DNA from: a bacterium
GTDB taxonomy: Bacteria; Patescibacteriota; Saccharimonadia; Saccharimonadales; Saccharimonadaceae
Length of the DNA stretch: 51,988 bases
Assembly (NCBI GenBank): GCA_030530385.1
Contig: JAUMVB010000004.1
Location: forward strand, 1-51,988
Reading direction: 5' to 3'
Shown: one piece after another, positions 1 to 9,500 of the stretch
Position numbering within the stretch: position 1 is the first letter of the stretch
Layout of the letters: each line of letters begins with the position of its first letter
Notes under the pieces: generated by a model
What the model saw: only the letters and a program-made list of their open reading frames with translations
The model's database searches: none
What the model was told of the DNA's origin: nothing
Translations under genes and position numbers: made by a program

Positions 1-578
1 GCGAAGGCTATGCCCTTCATCCAAAAGCTGTCAAAATTATGGCACGCAAAAGCGGAATTCCTGGTCAGCATTCAGGAAGCCGTCAAGGAAAACCAAGCTT
101 GTACTCAGTTCAGTTGCGCGAGAAACAAAAAGTTCGCCGACTTTACGGATTGCTTGAAAAGCAATTTGCTCGCCTAATGAAAGAAGCATCTCGTCGAGAT
201 GGTCTAGCTGGTGAAAACCTTCTACAGCTTCTTGAATTGCGACTTGATAACGTAATTTATCGTGCAGGCTTTGCAACTAGTCGTCGACAGGCTCGACAAT
301 TGGTAAGTCACGGTCATTTTATGCTTAATGATCGTCGGGTGGACATTCCATCGATTCGCGTTAAAGCTGAAGACGAAATTGTAGTTCGACCAAAAAGTCA
401 AAAATCAGGCTATTTCTCAAATCTTGAGAATGTAGTAGTAGACGCAAATCAACCAACTTTGAGCTGGTTAAAATCAGACAGTAAAAAGATGACGGTTAAA
501 GTTACTGGCCTTCCAAAACGAGAAGAAGCGGAAGCCGGAATAAATGAACAGCTAATCGTTGAGTACTACTCACGATAA
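1..578 (+). CDS. rpsD: 30S ribosomal protein S4, 5'-truncated by window edge
   Basis: Primary rRNA-binding protein of the small subunit that nucleates assembly of the 30S body. The frame is open from base 3 with no start, and residues before the ATG at 39 already fit S4 (a stretch leading into the conserved PGQHG-like PGQHSG motif), so that ATG is internal and the true start lies upstream of the window. 191 residues are visible. After QLREKQKVRR comes the S4 RNA-binding domain (about visible residues 100-160, RLDNVIYRAGFA, then RQARQLVSHGHF). It is followed by rpoA after 21 nt, the usual order at the end of a ribosomal operon. Identification is certain; only the length is unknown. Confidence 0.97.
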   Translation, partial: EGYALHPKAVKIMARKSGIPGQHSGSRQGKPSLYSVQLREKQKVRRLYGLLEKQFARLMKEASRRDGLAGENLLQLLELRLDNVIYRAGFATSRRQARQLVSHGHFMLNDRRVDIPSIRVKAEDEIVVRPKSQKSGYFSNLENVVVDANQPTLSWLKSDSKKMTVKVTGLPKREEAEAGINEQLIVEYYSR

Positions 579-599
579 GGGTAAGGAGCTAAAGTTTAT

Positions 600-1523
600 A
601 TGTCAAAATTAATTCATAATCCAGCGCTTGCTGAAATTCAGGATATTAGCGAAACAGCTGCAACTTTTGTAGTTAAACCGCTTGAACCTGGCTACGGCAA
701 TACGCTCGGCAACAGTTTGCGTCGTGTTTTACTCTCGAGTATTAACGGTGCAGCAATTGTTGCGTTTAAGATTGAAGGTGTTAGCCATGAATTTACTACA
801 GTCAATGGAGTAAAAGAAGATGTGGTTGATATCATGCTTAATCTTAAAAATATTAAATTTAAAGCTCATACTGATGAGCCAGTAGAACTACGACTTGAAA
901 AATCTGGTGCAGGAGTTATTACTGCTGCTGATATTGAAGCTGATGCTGATATGGAAGTTGTAAATCCAGATCAAATTATAGCAACTATTGATGATGCTAA
1001 AACAAAGGTCGTTATGAACTTTGTTGTTGAATCTGGACATGGTTACAAAACTATCGAAAGCGCGAGCGAAGATAGACTTCATAGTGATATGATCGCCTTA
1101 GATGCAATTTTCAGTCCAGTCTTGCGAGTTCGTTATAAAGTTGATAATACTCGTGTTGGTCAGAATTCAAATCTTGACCGCCTTGATATTACTATTGAGA
1201 CTGATGGTTCAATTACTCCTCGTGAGGCTTTTGAGCAAGCGGCTGCAATTTTAGTAAATCAATATTCAGCTCTTGCTGGTTCTACCGAAATGCAGGCTGC
1301 TCCAGCTCTTGGTGAAGAAGAGGACGAAGGAGCTAGTGAGCTTCTTGCGCTAATCGAAGATTTAAACTTAACAGCTCGAACAACAAATGCGCTTGTTAAT
1401 AACAACATTCGCACTGTTCACGATTTGATTAACCTTACCGAACAAGATTTGCGTGAACTTAAAGGCTTTGGAAGCAAAGCTTTGGATGAAGTAAAAGATA
1501 AAATAGCGGAGTTAAATTTATAA
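600..1523 (+). CDS. rpoA: DNA-directed RNA polymerase alpha subunit
   Basis: Alpha subunit that dimerises to scaffold RNA polymerase assembly; its C-terminal domain contacts upstream promoter DNA and activators. 307 aa, near the usual 310-330. The N-terminal dimerisation/assembly domain spans about residues 1-230 (LEPGYGNTLGNSLRRVLLSS is the diagnostic segment at about 28-47). After an acidic linker the alpha-CTD covers about 245-307 (helix-hairpin-helix segment LKGFGSKALDEVK). A purine-rich GGTAAGGAG precedes the ATG. It sits between rpsD and rplQ, with rplQ starting 1 nt after the stop, so translational coupling is likely. Confidence 0.98.
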   Translation: MSKLIHNPALAEIQDISETAATFVVKPLEPGYGNTLGNSLRRVLLSSINGAAIVAFKIEGVSHEFTTVNGVKEDVVDIMLNLKNIKFKAHTDEPVELRLEKSGAGVITAADIEADADMEVVNPDQIIATIDDAKTKVVMNFVVESGHGYKTIESASEDRLHSDMIALDAIFSPVLRVRYKVDNTRVGQNSNLDRLDITIETDGSITPREAFEQAAAILVNQYSALAGSTEMQAAPALGEEEDEGASELLALIEDLNLTARTTNALVNNNIRTVHDLINLTEQDLRELKGFGSKALDEVKDKIAELNL

Positions 1524-1524
1524 T

Positions 1525-1908
1525 ATGCACCGACATGGATATAAAGGGCGAAAATTTGGTCGTGAACGTGACCAGCGCCGTGCGCTCCTCAAAGGCTTAG
1601 CGACTTCGTTAGTCATTCATGGCAAAATTGAAACAACTTTGCCAAAAGCCAAAGAGACTTTGCGCTACACAGAAAAGCTTATCACTAAAGCAAAAAAAGG
1701 TGATTTACATAACCGTCGTCAAGTTATGGCTAAGCTTGGTAATATTGACGCGGCAAATAAATTAGTAGACACTATCGCTCCACAACTTTCGAAGCGAAAT
1801 AGTGGTCATTTACGAATTGAACGAACTCGAATTCGTCGTGGTGATGCAGCAGAAATGGCTACAATTGAATTTGTTGATGAAATTAAACACGAAAGTGAGG
1901 ATAAGTAA
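1525..1908 (+). CDS. rplQ: 50S ribosomal protein L17
   Basis: Large-subunit protein near the exit-tunnel outer face. 127 aa, usual size. The N-terminus MHRHGYKGRKFGR followed by RRALLKGLATSLVIHGKI is the family signature, and the C-terminal RNA-binding part contains RIERTRIRRGDAAEMA. It starts 1 nt after rpoA and ends immediately before rplM, so the segment is probably one transcript. Confidence 0.97.
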   Translation: MHRHGYKGRKFGRERDQRRALLKGLATSLVIHGKIETTLPKAKETLRYTEKLITKAKKGDLHNRRQVMAKLGNIDAANKLVDTIAPQLSKRNSGHLRIERTRIRRGDAAEMATIEFVDEIKHESEDK

Positions 1909-2355
1909 ATGGCTGTAAATGCAAAAACTTATTCACAAAAGCCAACTGAAGTTGAGCGAAAATGGATCTTGATTGATGCTGCTGAATCAGCTACTCTTGG
2001 TCGGCTTAGTGCCAAAATTGCTACTTTCTTGACAGGTAAAAATAAACCAACTTACACACCGCACACTGATGGTGGTGATTACGTTGTAGTTATTAACGCT
2101 AATCAAGTTAAAGTCACGGGCAACAAAGAAGAAGATAAAATGTATTATAGTCACAGTGGTTTTCCGGGAGGTCTAAAAGAAGCTTCTCTTAAAGAACTCC
2201 GCGAGAAAAATGCTACTATGATAATTGAAAAAGCAGTAGCTGGAATGCTTCCTAAAAATAAACTTCATGCCGACCGTATGAGTCGACTTAAGGTTTATTC
2301 TGGAGCAGAACATGCTCACAATGCACAAAAACCACAGAAAGTTGAGGTTAAATAA
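1909..2355 (+). CDS. rplM: 50S ribosomal protein L13
   Basis: Early-assembly large-subunit protein. 148 aa. Family features include WILIDAAESATLGRLSAKIA near the N-terminus, YTPHTDGGDYVVVINA, and VAGMLPKNKL in the second half. Its ATG directly abuts the rplQ stop; a GAGGATAAG stretch in the rplQ tail is the likely ribosome binding site. rpsI follows after 2 nt, the classic rplM-rpsI pair. Confidence 0.97.
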   Translation: MAVNAKTYSQKPTEVERKWILIDAAESATLGRLSAKIATFLTGKNKPTYTPHTDGGDYVVVINANQVKVTGNKEEDKMYYSHSGFPGGLKEASLKELREKNATMIIEKAVAGMLPKNKLHADRMSRLKVYSGAEHAHNAQKPQKVEVK

Positions 2356-2357
2356 TT

Positions 2358-2756
2358 ATGGCTGAATCTAAATATTTTTACGGACTTGGCCGACGCAAAG
2401 CTGCAACAGCTCGCGCTCGCCTTTTCTCCGGTAAAGGAAATCTAACTATTAACGATAAGCCTGCTGCAGATTATTTCAACGGTAACAAAACTTTGTTAGC
2501 CGAAGTAACTGATCCGCTCGCGCTTGTTGGTAAACAAAAAGAGTACGATATTACTATCAAAGTAAATGGTGGTGGTCTAGCGGGACAAGTTGATGCAATC
2601 AAACTTGCTATCTCGAAAGCCCTTACTCTAGCGCATGCTGACTTACGACCAGTACTTAAGAAGGCCGAGCTTCTAAAGCGCGATCCACGCGAAAAAGAAC
2701 GCAAGAAATATGGTCTTCGTTCTGCACGTAAACGCGAACAATTTTCAAAACGCTAA
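2358..2756 (+). CDS. rpsI: 30S ribosomal protein S9
   Basis: Small-subunit head protein whose C-terminal tail reaches the P-site tRNA. 132 aa. Diagnostic segments are YGLGRRKAATARARLF at the N-terminus, VNGGGLAGQVDAIKLAISKAL in the centre, and the basic tail ending KYGLRSARKREQFSKR, which matches the family ending KKxR. Last gene of the ribosomal transcript: a good rho-independent terminator begins 26 nt after the stop. Confidence 0.97.
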   Translation: MAESKYFYGLGRRKAATARARLFSGKGNLTINDKPAADYFNGNKTLLAEVTDPLALVGKQKEYDITIKVNGGGLAGQVDAIKLAISKALTLAHADLRPVLKKAELLKRDPREKERKKYGLRSARKREQFSKR

Positions 2757-2782
2757 GCAAGACTCGACTTGTCAATACTATT

Positions 2783-2819
2783 CAAAACAATCACTCTTAC
2801 AGGTGGTTGTTTTGTTTTA
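2783..2819 (+). terminator. Rho-independent terminator of the rpsD-rpsI operon
   Basis: A 12-bp stem (2783-2794 with 2803-2814, one T-G wobble), 8-nt loop, then TTTT. It lies directly downstream of rpsI. Confidence 0.85.
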
Positions 2820-2871
2820 GGGCGCTTTTAGGGGGTGATAACGATTCCTGATTTATTTTTTAGTCTAAATA

Positions 2872-2880
2872 TGGTAATAT
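2872..2880 (+). promoter_or_regulatory. Extended -10 promoter, predicted leaderless start
   Basis: TGgTAATAT ends 7 nt before the ATG of the cysteine desulfurase at 2888. No Shine-Dalgarno fits in the gap, so transcription should start at or near the A of the start codon. Confidence 0.6.
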
Positions 2881-2887
2881 ATAAGTA

Positions 2888-4069
2888 ATGAAAAAAGAAA
2901 TTATTTATCTTGATCATGCTGCCACTACTCCTGTTAGTGAAAAAGTCATGAAGGCGATGTTGCCATATTTTAGTGAGAAATTTTATAATCCAAGCGCACC
3001 ATATGTTCAAGCGTTAGAGGTACGGCACGATTATGAAGATGCTAAAAATGAAATTGCGCAATGTATAGGTGCAAAGGGTGATGAGTTGGTTATGACCGCT
3101 GGAGCTACCGAAAGTATTAATTTAGCATTTTCTGCTAGTTTTCGGGAGGAAGGTGATGAGATTTTAATTGGAGCGTTTGAACATCACGCTGTGCTTAATT
3201 CGGCAGATAAATATGGTGTAAGGAAATTTATTAACGTTAAAAAAGATGGCGTTATAGATCTAGAAGATTTACGGTCTAAAATCTCACCGAAGACTAAACT
3301 TGTAAGTGTGATGTTAGCCAACAATGAAACGGGTGTAGTTCAACCTATTACAAAGATTGCCGAGATTATTCGAGAAGAACGCGCGAGAAGACTACAAAAT
3401 GGCGAGACCCTTCCAATTTTTCTTCATTCTGATGCTAGTCAAGGTGTCGGCCAATTGGATGTTTCAGTTTCGCGACTAGGAGTAGATATGCTTACTCTTA
3501 ATGCCGGAAAAATCTATGGCCCAAAACAAACTGGCTTACTTTGGGCGAGTCGAGAGATTGAGTTTGAGGCACAAATCGTAGGTGGCGGACAAGAAAGAGG
3601 ATTGCGGAGCGGAACTGAAAATGTCGCTAACGTGATTGGATTTGCTAAGGCAATTCAACTAGCAGAAAAACATCGCAAAAAAGAAGTAGAAAGACTGCGT
3701 AGGCTGAAGGCGATTTTCGAGAGTACTTTTCGAGATAACTTCAAAGAAGGCGAAGAATTCTTTTTTATAGGCAACCATAAAAAACAATTAGCGAGCCATA
3801 TATCTGTATCTTTTCCTGGAGTTGATGCCGAAAGAATTATTTTTGCGGCCGAAACAAAAGGTGTGCTAGTAGCGACGGGGTCAGCTTGTGCCGCAAATAA
3901 GGGTACTCGTTCTCAAACTTTGACAGCGATGGGCTTGTCACCAGAGGAAGCTGATGGCAGTCTGAGAATTTCACTTGGGGCACTTTCTAGTGAAGAAAAT
4001 TCCCAAGCAGCAGCTAGTATCTTATGTGATCTAATTCGTAACGAAATAGAAAGAGTTAGCGCGCGATGA
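2888..4069 (+). CDS. Cysteine desulfurase (IscS/NifS family)
   Basis: PLP enzyme that removes sulfur from cysteine as an enzyme-bound persulfide. 393 aa, standard length. Visible landmarks are YLDHAATTP (residues 7-15), the GATES cofactor segment (72-76), EHHA with H100, the Schiff-base lysine K208 in AGKIYGPKQ (the usual His before this Lys is Gly here), and the persulfide cysteine C334 in ATGSACAANKG. It heads a tight operon with a DUF218 protein (ATGA overlap) and mnmA, so the likely sulfur acceptor is MnmA for tRNA s2U34. No IscU/SufU scaffold gene is seen nearby. Called by family rather than as iscS. Confidence 0.93.
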   Translation: MKKEIIYLDHAATTPVSEKVMKAMLPYFSEKFYNPSAPYVQALEVRHDYEDAKNEIAQCIGAKGDELVMTAGATESINLAFSASFREEGDEILIGAFEHHAVLNSADKYGVRKFINVKKDGVIDLEDLRSKISPKTKLVSVMLANNETGVVQPITKIAEIIREERARRLQNGETLPIFLHSDASQGVGQLDVSVSRLGVDMLTLNAGKIYGPKQTGLLWASREIEFEAQIVGGGQERGLRSGTENVANVIGFAKAIQLAEKHRKKEVERLRRLKAIFESTFRDNFKEGEEFFFIGNHKKQLASHISVSFPGVDAERIIFAAETKGVLVATGSACAANKGTRSQTLTAMGLSPEEADGSLRISLGALSSEENSQAAASILCDLIRNEIERVSAR

Positions 4070-4686
4070 GCGGATTTCTAAAAACAATCTTAGTTTTCGG
4101 TTTAATTATGGCGATTTTTATTTTTTCGACTACTAGGATAATTGTGGCTCAAAAAGACTATTCTATTTTCTGCAAAAATGGTGATACGTCTAGATCATGC
4201 GACGCAGTGGTGGCAATCTCTGGCGGTAATACCTCTGAGCGAACCGCTAAAGCTGTTGATATATTTAAACAAGGGTATGGCAAGAAGCTAATATTTTCGG
4301 GAGCTAATTCTGATCCTGATACTATTAGCGATGCTGCCCAAATGGCAAAGCAAGCTCGTGGATCTGGCGTATCTACCAACGATATTCTGATGGATCAGCA
4401 AGCTAAAAATACTTATGAGAATGCTAAGAATGTAGCTGCTATTATTAAGGAGCAAAAGTATAAAACTATCATACTAGTAACTAGTCCATATCATTCAACT
4501 CGCGCTGCTTTAGAATTTAAAAAAGCTTTTATGAATACAGATGTTAGAGTATTTTCTGCACCTGCGGATAATGATCCCGAATGGAACGATTTATGGTGGA
4601 CTAATACAAGAGGATGGTATCTTGCTTTAAGCGAGTTAGTTGGAATTTGTAGATTTTATATAGGAGCATCGAATTTAAATGGATAA
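4066..4686 (+). CDS. DUF218 (YdcF/SanA-type) membrane-anchored protein
   Basis: 206 aa with one N-terminal hydrophobic segment (about residues 5-25) acting as signal anchor, then a DUF218 fold: DAVVAISGG (beta1 loop), ERTAKAVDIFKQG, KLIFSGA, ENAKNVAAIIKEQ and ILVTSPYHSTRAALEFKKAF. The SPYH and TxxNA-like motifs match the family. DUF218 members (YdcF, SanA, ElyC) act in envelope functions, and the exact reaction is not established. The start overlaps the desulfurase stop (ATGA) and the end overlaps mnmA by 8 nt. Its place inside a thiolation operon may be only co-transcription. Confidence 0.85.
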   Translation: MSGFLKTILVFGLIMAIFIFSTTRIIVAQKDYSIFCKNGDTSRSCDAVVAISGGNTSERTAKAVDIFKQGYGKKLIFSGANSDPDTISDAAQMAKQARGSGVSTNDILMDQQAKNTYENAKNVAAIIKEQKYKTIILVTSPYHSTRAALEFKKAFMNTDVRVFSAPADNDPEWNDLWWTNTRGWYLALSELVGICRFYIGASNLNG

Positions 4687-5791
4687 TTCAAAAATTAAAG
4701 TTTATGTTGGTATGAGTGGTGGTGTTGATTCATCTTTGACGGCGGCACTTTTAAAAGAACAGGGCTATCAAGTTGTGGGTGTATATATGAAAAACTGGTC
4801 GCAAGATCTGCCAGGAATGAAGTGCCCGTGGGCAGAAGATTTAGCCGATGCTAAGCGGGTAGCGGTGCAACTCGGGATTGACTTTAAGGTATTTGATTTT
4901 GAAAAAGAATATTGTGAAAAGGTCGTTCAATATATGATTGATGAGTATACTTCAGGCCGAACTCCGAACCCTGATATTATGTGTAATCAAGAAGTTAAAT
5001 TTAAATTGTTTCTAGAGGCTGCGCTAGAAGACGGTGCTGATCTAATCGCAACTGGGCATTATGCGGGGGTTAAAAATAAATTTACATCACACAAAGATCT
5101 TGGGGATGATTTTAACTTTTCAAAAAGTGGAGCTGGCGAATTACTTCGCGCTAAAGATGAAAATAAAGATCAGACTTATTTTCTATATCGCGTGCGAGGT
5201 GAGGCATTGGGGCGAACTTTGCTTCCATTAGGTGAATTTACTAAACCAGAAGTTCGCGAAATGGCGAAAGCGCGTGAGCTTTTTACAGCGCGAAAAAAAG
5301 ATTCTCAAGGAATTTGCTTTGTTGGTAAAATTGGCATTCGTGATTTTTTAAAGCAGTTTATTCCTGAGCAAAAACCAGGTAAGATTATAAATAAAAAAAC
5401 TGGTGAAGTCTTAGGTTGGCATGATGGCGCGATTTTTTATACGCTTGGTCAACGCCATGGTTTAAATATTGGAGGTGGTCTGCCGTTTTATGTTTGTGAT
5501 AAAAATATGGAAACTAACGAAGTTTTTGTGACGACGGATTTAAACACAAATGAGCTATGGACGAAAGAAATTAAGATTGGCGCACTTCACTGGATTAATT
5601 CTGCACCGAAAAATGGCGCTTCTATACAGATTCGCGTTCGTCATCGGGCTCCACTTATTGAAGCGAAGATATTTTTCGATGGAGATACCGCGTGCCTTCA
5701 GCTAGAAAATGAACAGCGCGCCATTACCGCTGGACAAAGTACTGTGATTTACGACGGTAATGTTTGCCTGGGTGGTGGTATTGTGGTATAA
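4679..5791 (+). CDS. mnmA: tRNA-specific 2-thiouridylase MnmA
   Basis: ATP-dependent enzyme that thiolates U34 of tRNA-Glu, -Gln and -Lys. 370 aa, typical. The PP-loop SGGVDSS lies at residues 13-19; the catalytic cysteines are C102 (in NPDIMCNQEVKF) and C213 (in GICFVG); YTLGQRHGLNIGG and a C-terminal beta domain complete the family pattern. Located downstream of its likely sulfur donor, the cysteine desulfurase; a target tRNA-Glu gene is also in this window at 35005. The last codons contain a -10 element for the next gene. Confidence 0.96.
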   Translation: MDNSKIKVYVGMSGGVDSSLTAALLKEQGYQVVGVYMKNWSQDLPGMKCPWAEDLADAKRVAVQLGIDFKVFDFEKEYCEKVVQYMIDEYTSGRTPNPDIMCNQEVKFKLFLEAALEDGADLIATGHYAGVKNKFTSHKDLGDDFNFSKSGAGELLRAKDENKDQTYFLYRVRGEALGRTLLPLGEFTKPEVREMAKARELFTARKKDSQGICFVGKIGIRDFLKQFIPEQKPGKIINKKTGEVLGWHDGAIFYTLGQRHGLNIGGGLPFYVCDKNMETNEVFVTTDLNTNELWTKEIKIGALHWINSAPKNGASIQIRVRHRAPLIEAKIFFDGDTACLQLENEQRAITAGQSTVIYDGNVCLGGGIVV

Positions 5792-5792
5792 T
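5784..5792 (+). promoter_or_regulatory. Extended -10 promoter embedded in the end of mnmA
   Basis: TGgTATAAT overlaps the mnmA stop codon (5789-5791). The predicted start near 5799 leaves a leader of about 43 nt before the membrane protein gene, with GAAAGAGAAGG as a possible ribosome binding site. Confidence 0.6.
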
Positions 5793-5841
5793 CGCTTAGA
5801 GTTCTTATTTTATTTTTTTAGAAAGAGAAGGTACTTTTTTC

Positions 5842-6504
5842 ATGAATAATAGTGGTCTTCTATCAAAACAAAAAAGCCTAAGTGCTTTTTATGCTAGGGT
5901 TTATTCTTTAGTATCAGTAGCTGTTGGTATATCAGCTTTGACATCATTAATATATTTATATATGATGCCTCAAAGCATAGTTTATGCTATGCAGAATATT
6001 ATCATAATATGTATCGTGATTGTTATTCAGATCTGTTTAGCTATAGCCGCTCGTTTTTTGAGTGATAGTAAATGGAGTATTCCAATATTTGTGGGATATT
6101 CTGGGATTAATGGCTTTTTGCTGAGCATAGTGATATCAAAATTCACTCAAGGAACAGTGCTTGCCGCATTAATATCTAGCACTCTGCTTTTTTCCGTTAT
6201 GGCCCTGATAGGTGTGATTGTTAAGCGTGATTTATCCGGTGTTCTAGCGCTACTTATACCTTTAATTATTGGAGTCATTATTGCGAGTATCGTAAACTGG
6301 TATTTAGTTAGCGATATGGTATCTTTGGTAATTAGCTACGTGTCTGTCGTTATCTTTTCATGTTTAGTTGCTTACGATAACCAAAAGATTAAGCAAGCAT
6401 TCTATGAAAATGGTTACTCCGATAGATCCGCCTTAGATAGGGCTATGGCTCTATATCTAGATTTGATTAATATTTTTTTAGATATGCTGACAATATCTAA
6501 ATAA
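5842..6504 (+). CDS. Bax inhibitor-1 family membrane protein
   Basis: 220 aa, almost entirely hydrophobic, with about seven transmembrane helices. The N-terminal FYARVYSLVSVAVGISAL, the central GYSGINGFLLS and the C-terminal ALDRAMALYLDLINIFL are characteristic of the BI-1/YbhL/YccA family, in which the acidic residues of the last helix are linked to pH-gated Ca2+ leak. The bacterial role is poorly defined. It is monocistronic by its own promoter; the following helicase gene has a separate promoter. Confidence 0.85.
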   Translation: MNNSGLLSKQKSLSAFYARVYSLVSVAVGISALTSLIYLYMMPQSIVYAMQNIIIICIVIVIQICLAIAARFLSDSKWSIPIFVGYSGINGFLLSIVISKFTQGTVLAALISSTLLFSVMALIGVIVKRDLSGVLALLIPLIIGVIIASIVNWYLVSDMVSLVISYVSVVIFSCLVAYDNQKIKQAFYENGYSDRSALDRAMALYLDLINIFLDMLTISK

Positions 6505-6581
6505 ATGAATTTCTCACTAAGAACTCGTGGATTTGCTCAGTCAAATCCTTTTTTATTTACCTCGAAATTCACTTCGAAAAA

Positions 6582-6590
6582 TGCTAGAAT
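6582..6590 (+). promoter_or_regulatory. Extended -10 promoter deciding the helicase start
   Basis: TGcTAGAAT ends 7 nt before ATG 6598. An upstream in-frame ATG at 6505 lies before this promoter and would not be on the transcript, so 6598 is taken as the start. Confidence 0.65.
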
Positions 6591-6597
6591 ATATATT

Positions 6598-9500
6598 ATG
6601 AACGACTTCGATAAAACTTTTGAAAAAAACTACAGAATGTTAAATAATGAACAGCGTAGTGCGGTAGATACGATTGACGGGCCGGTTTTGGTGATTGCTG
6701 GTCCGGGGACAGGTAAAACGCAGTTGCTCTCGACGCGTATTGCTAATATTTTGCGACAGACTGATACTTCGGCCGATAACATTTTAGCGATGACTTTTAC
6801 TGATGCTGGCGCTCAAAATATGCGCGAGCGACTTTCGACGCTGATTGGAGCTGAATCTTATAAAGTCGGGATTTTCACTTATCATGGTTTTGCGAATGAA
6901 ATTATCCAAAATTACCGCGAGTTTTTCCTCGATAAAAATCTAGAAAATCAAGCTGATGATTTAAAAAAGATTGAAATTTTAGCAGCTATAAGAGAAAATC
7001 TACCAGCAAATTCTGGATTAAAATATGTTGAATTAAAGAATTTCGCAAAAGTAATCTCTGAAATGAAAAGAGCATTGATTACGCCAGCCGAATTAAAACA
7101 TATTGCTCGAGCCAATATCGCCGAGCAGGACTCTTTTCATGAAAAAATCAAAGGTTTGCGAGTTTCTGGTTCCAGCTTTGCCAAGGTTGAGCCATTTTAC
7201 CGTGCTGTTCGTGAGGCGCTAAAGAGTTCTATTTCTAATCAATTAGACGGAACAAAATTCAAAAGTAATCTTGTTTTTTATCTTGAAAAACTAAACGAAG
7301 CGTTTTTAGAGGGCGAAGAAACAGGAAAGTCAAATTCGCTGACTGGCTGGAAAAATAACTTTCTAAAAGAAAAAGATCGCAATGATAATTTTCAAATAAC
7401 CGATGTTTATAAAAACAAAAAACTACTTGAATTTACCGATTTTTACGAAAACTTTAATAATGAAATGAAATCTCAAGGCCTCTATGACTTTGATGATATG
7501 ATCTTGGAAGTTATTGATACAGTTGAGAAAAATAACGACCTCCGTTTTACGCTGCAAGAAAAATACCAATATATCCTTCTTGATGAATATCAAGATACGA
7601 ATGACGCTCAGGCAAAAATGATCGAGTTGCTTACGGATAATCCTGTTGTTGAGGGCAAGCCGAATGTTCTGGCCGTTGGTGATGATGATCAAGCGATTAT
7701 GGCTTTTCAAGGGGCAAGCAAATCAAATATGATTGATTTTTATAATCGCTTCGGTAGCAATACGAAAGTTATTAATTTAACCAAAAATTATCGCTCGCAC
7801 GGTGATATTTTGAGCTCGTCTAAAAAAGTAGCGGATACGATTTCTGGTCGATTGACCAAAAATCTCCCGATCGCAATCGAGAAAGATATCTCGGCAGAGA
7901 AAGATTTTAGTGGTGAACAAATTAAGATCGAGCGAATTAATTTTGCGAGTCAAATTGCAGAGTTTTCTTGGATTGCTGAAGAAATTTCAAAGCTTATAGA
8001 AAAGGGTACTTTGGCTAGCGAGATCGCTATAATCGCACCGAAGCATAAGATTTTGCAAGCCCTTTCACCATATATTAAAAACCGAAATGTGCCAGTTAAA
8101 TATGATAAACGTGAAAATATTTTAGAAGATAAAACAATCCTGCAGTTAATTAAAATATCGAAATTGGTTTTGGCAATTCGTGATAAAAATGAAGACCAAA
8201 TGGCTGAGCTTTTCCCTGAAATATTAAGTTTTGATTTTTGGAAAATACCGACAGTTGAAGCTTGGAAAATGAGTTGGTCAGCGAAAGATAAACGTGAGTT
8301 TTGGATAGAGGCTATCTTGAGAAGTGATTGTTTAGCTATTCGAAGGCTAGGAGAAATTCTAGTGGCTCTGGCGGAGCTTTCATATGTCAATTCCTTCGAG
8401 GAAATGTTTGATTATATTTTAGGCTCGCGAGCAATTTTTGACGCGGAAGATGAAGGGTCTGATCAAGGAAATACTCTTCGGTCTCCGATCCGTGAATATC
8501 TTTCGGAAAAATCTGACGAAGAACTTTTTGATGTTATTTCAAATTTGACAGTCTTGCGGGATCATTTGCGAGAATTTTCTAAAGAGCAAAATAATGATTT
8601 GAGTGTACTTATTAAATTTGCCGACGCCTACAATAGAGCAGATCTAAAAATCCTCAATACAAATCCACATGCTTCGGATGAAAATGCCGTTCAGCTAATG
8701 ACACCGTTCGTGGCAAAAGGTCTAGAGTTTGATCATGTATTTTTACTTTCACTAAACCAAGAAGTCTGGAATAGATCAAGCGGCGGCTCTAAAACGATCT
8801 CGATGCCAATTAACTTAAAGTTCACAAATATTGAAGATGAGGGTGAAGATACTCGCAAACGATTACTTTTTGTGGCTATGACTCGCGCCAAAACTCACCT
8901 CTATCTCACAAATTATACTAGTGATTTTAGCGGTAAAAATACAAAATCGCTCGCTTTTCTTGACGAGCGTGAAGAAGATAAAATTCTAAAATCAAAAATT
9001 CTACCCGAGAAATGGCAAAATATATCACACAATAAAAAAGATGCTCTCGAAATTTCAGACTTAGAGCTTGACTGGCATGAATTCTACGCTGCAAAAAATG
9101 AATCAATGCGTAATCTTTTGCATCCACGGATTCAGAATTTTAAAATGAGCCCTACTAATCTAAATTCATTTATCGATATTGAGTATAGCGGGCCGCAAGC
9201 TTTTTACGAAAATAATATTTTATGTTTCCCTGAAGCTTATGGCGCATCGGCAACTCTTGGTACGCTTGTTCATGACGGTTTTAATTATATTCAAGATAAA
9301 ATTAATGCGGATGAAATACCGAGTTTTGATATTCTTCATAATCGCTTTATTGATAGAATTTCCAAATATCCAATCTCGGAAAAAGATCGGACAGATATTA
9401 CTGAACGATTTGATAGAATATTTAGTGACTTTTTCGAGAATCGATTGAATGAATTTAAAGCTGGCAATATTGCTGAAAAGAATTTTTCAAACTCTGGCGT

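Noticed and set aside
3-38. ATG at 39 as the start of rpsD
   Set aside because: The upstream codons continue the S4 reading frame with S4-like residues, and the protein would lack its conserved N-terminus; the gene is cut by the window edge.
6505-6600. Upstream in-frame start of the helicase gene
   Set aside because: The extended -10 at 6582-6590 lies after it, so the added 31 codons would not be transcribed from that promoter, and conserved helicase sequence begins after 6598.
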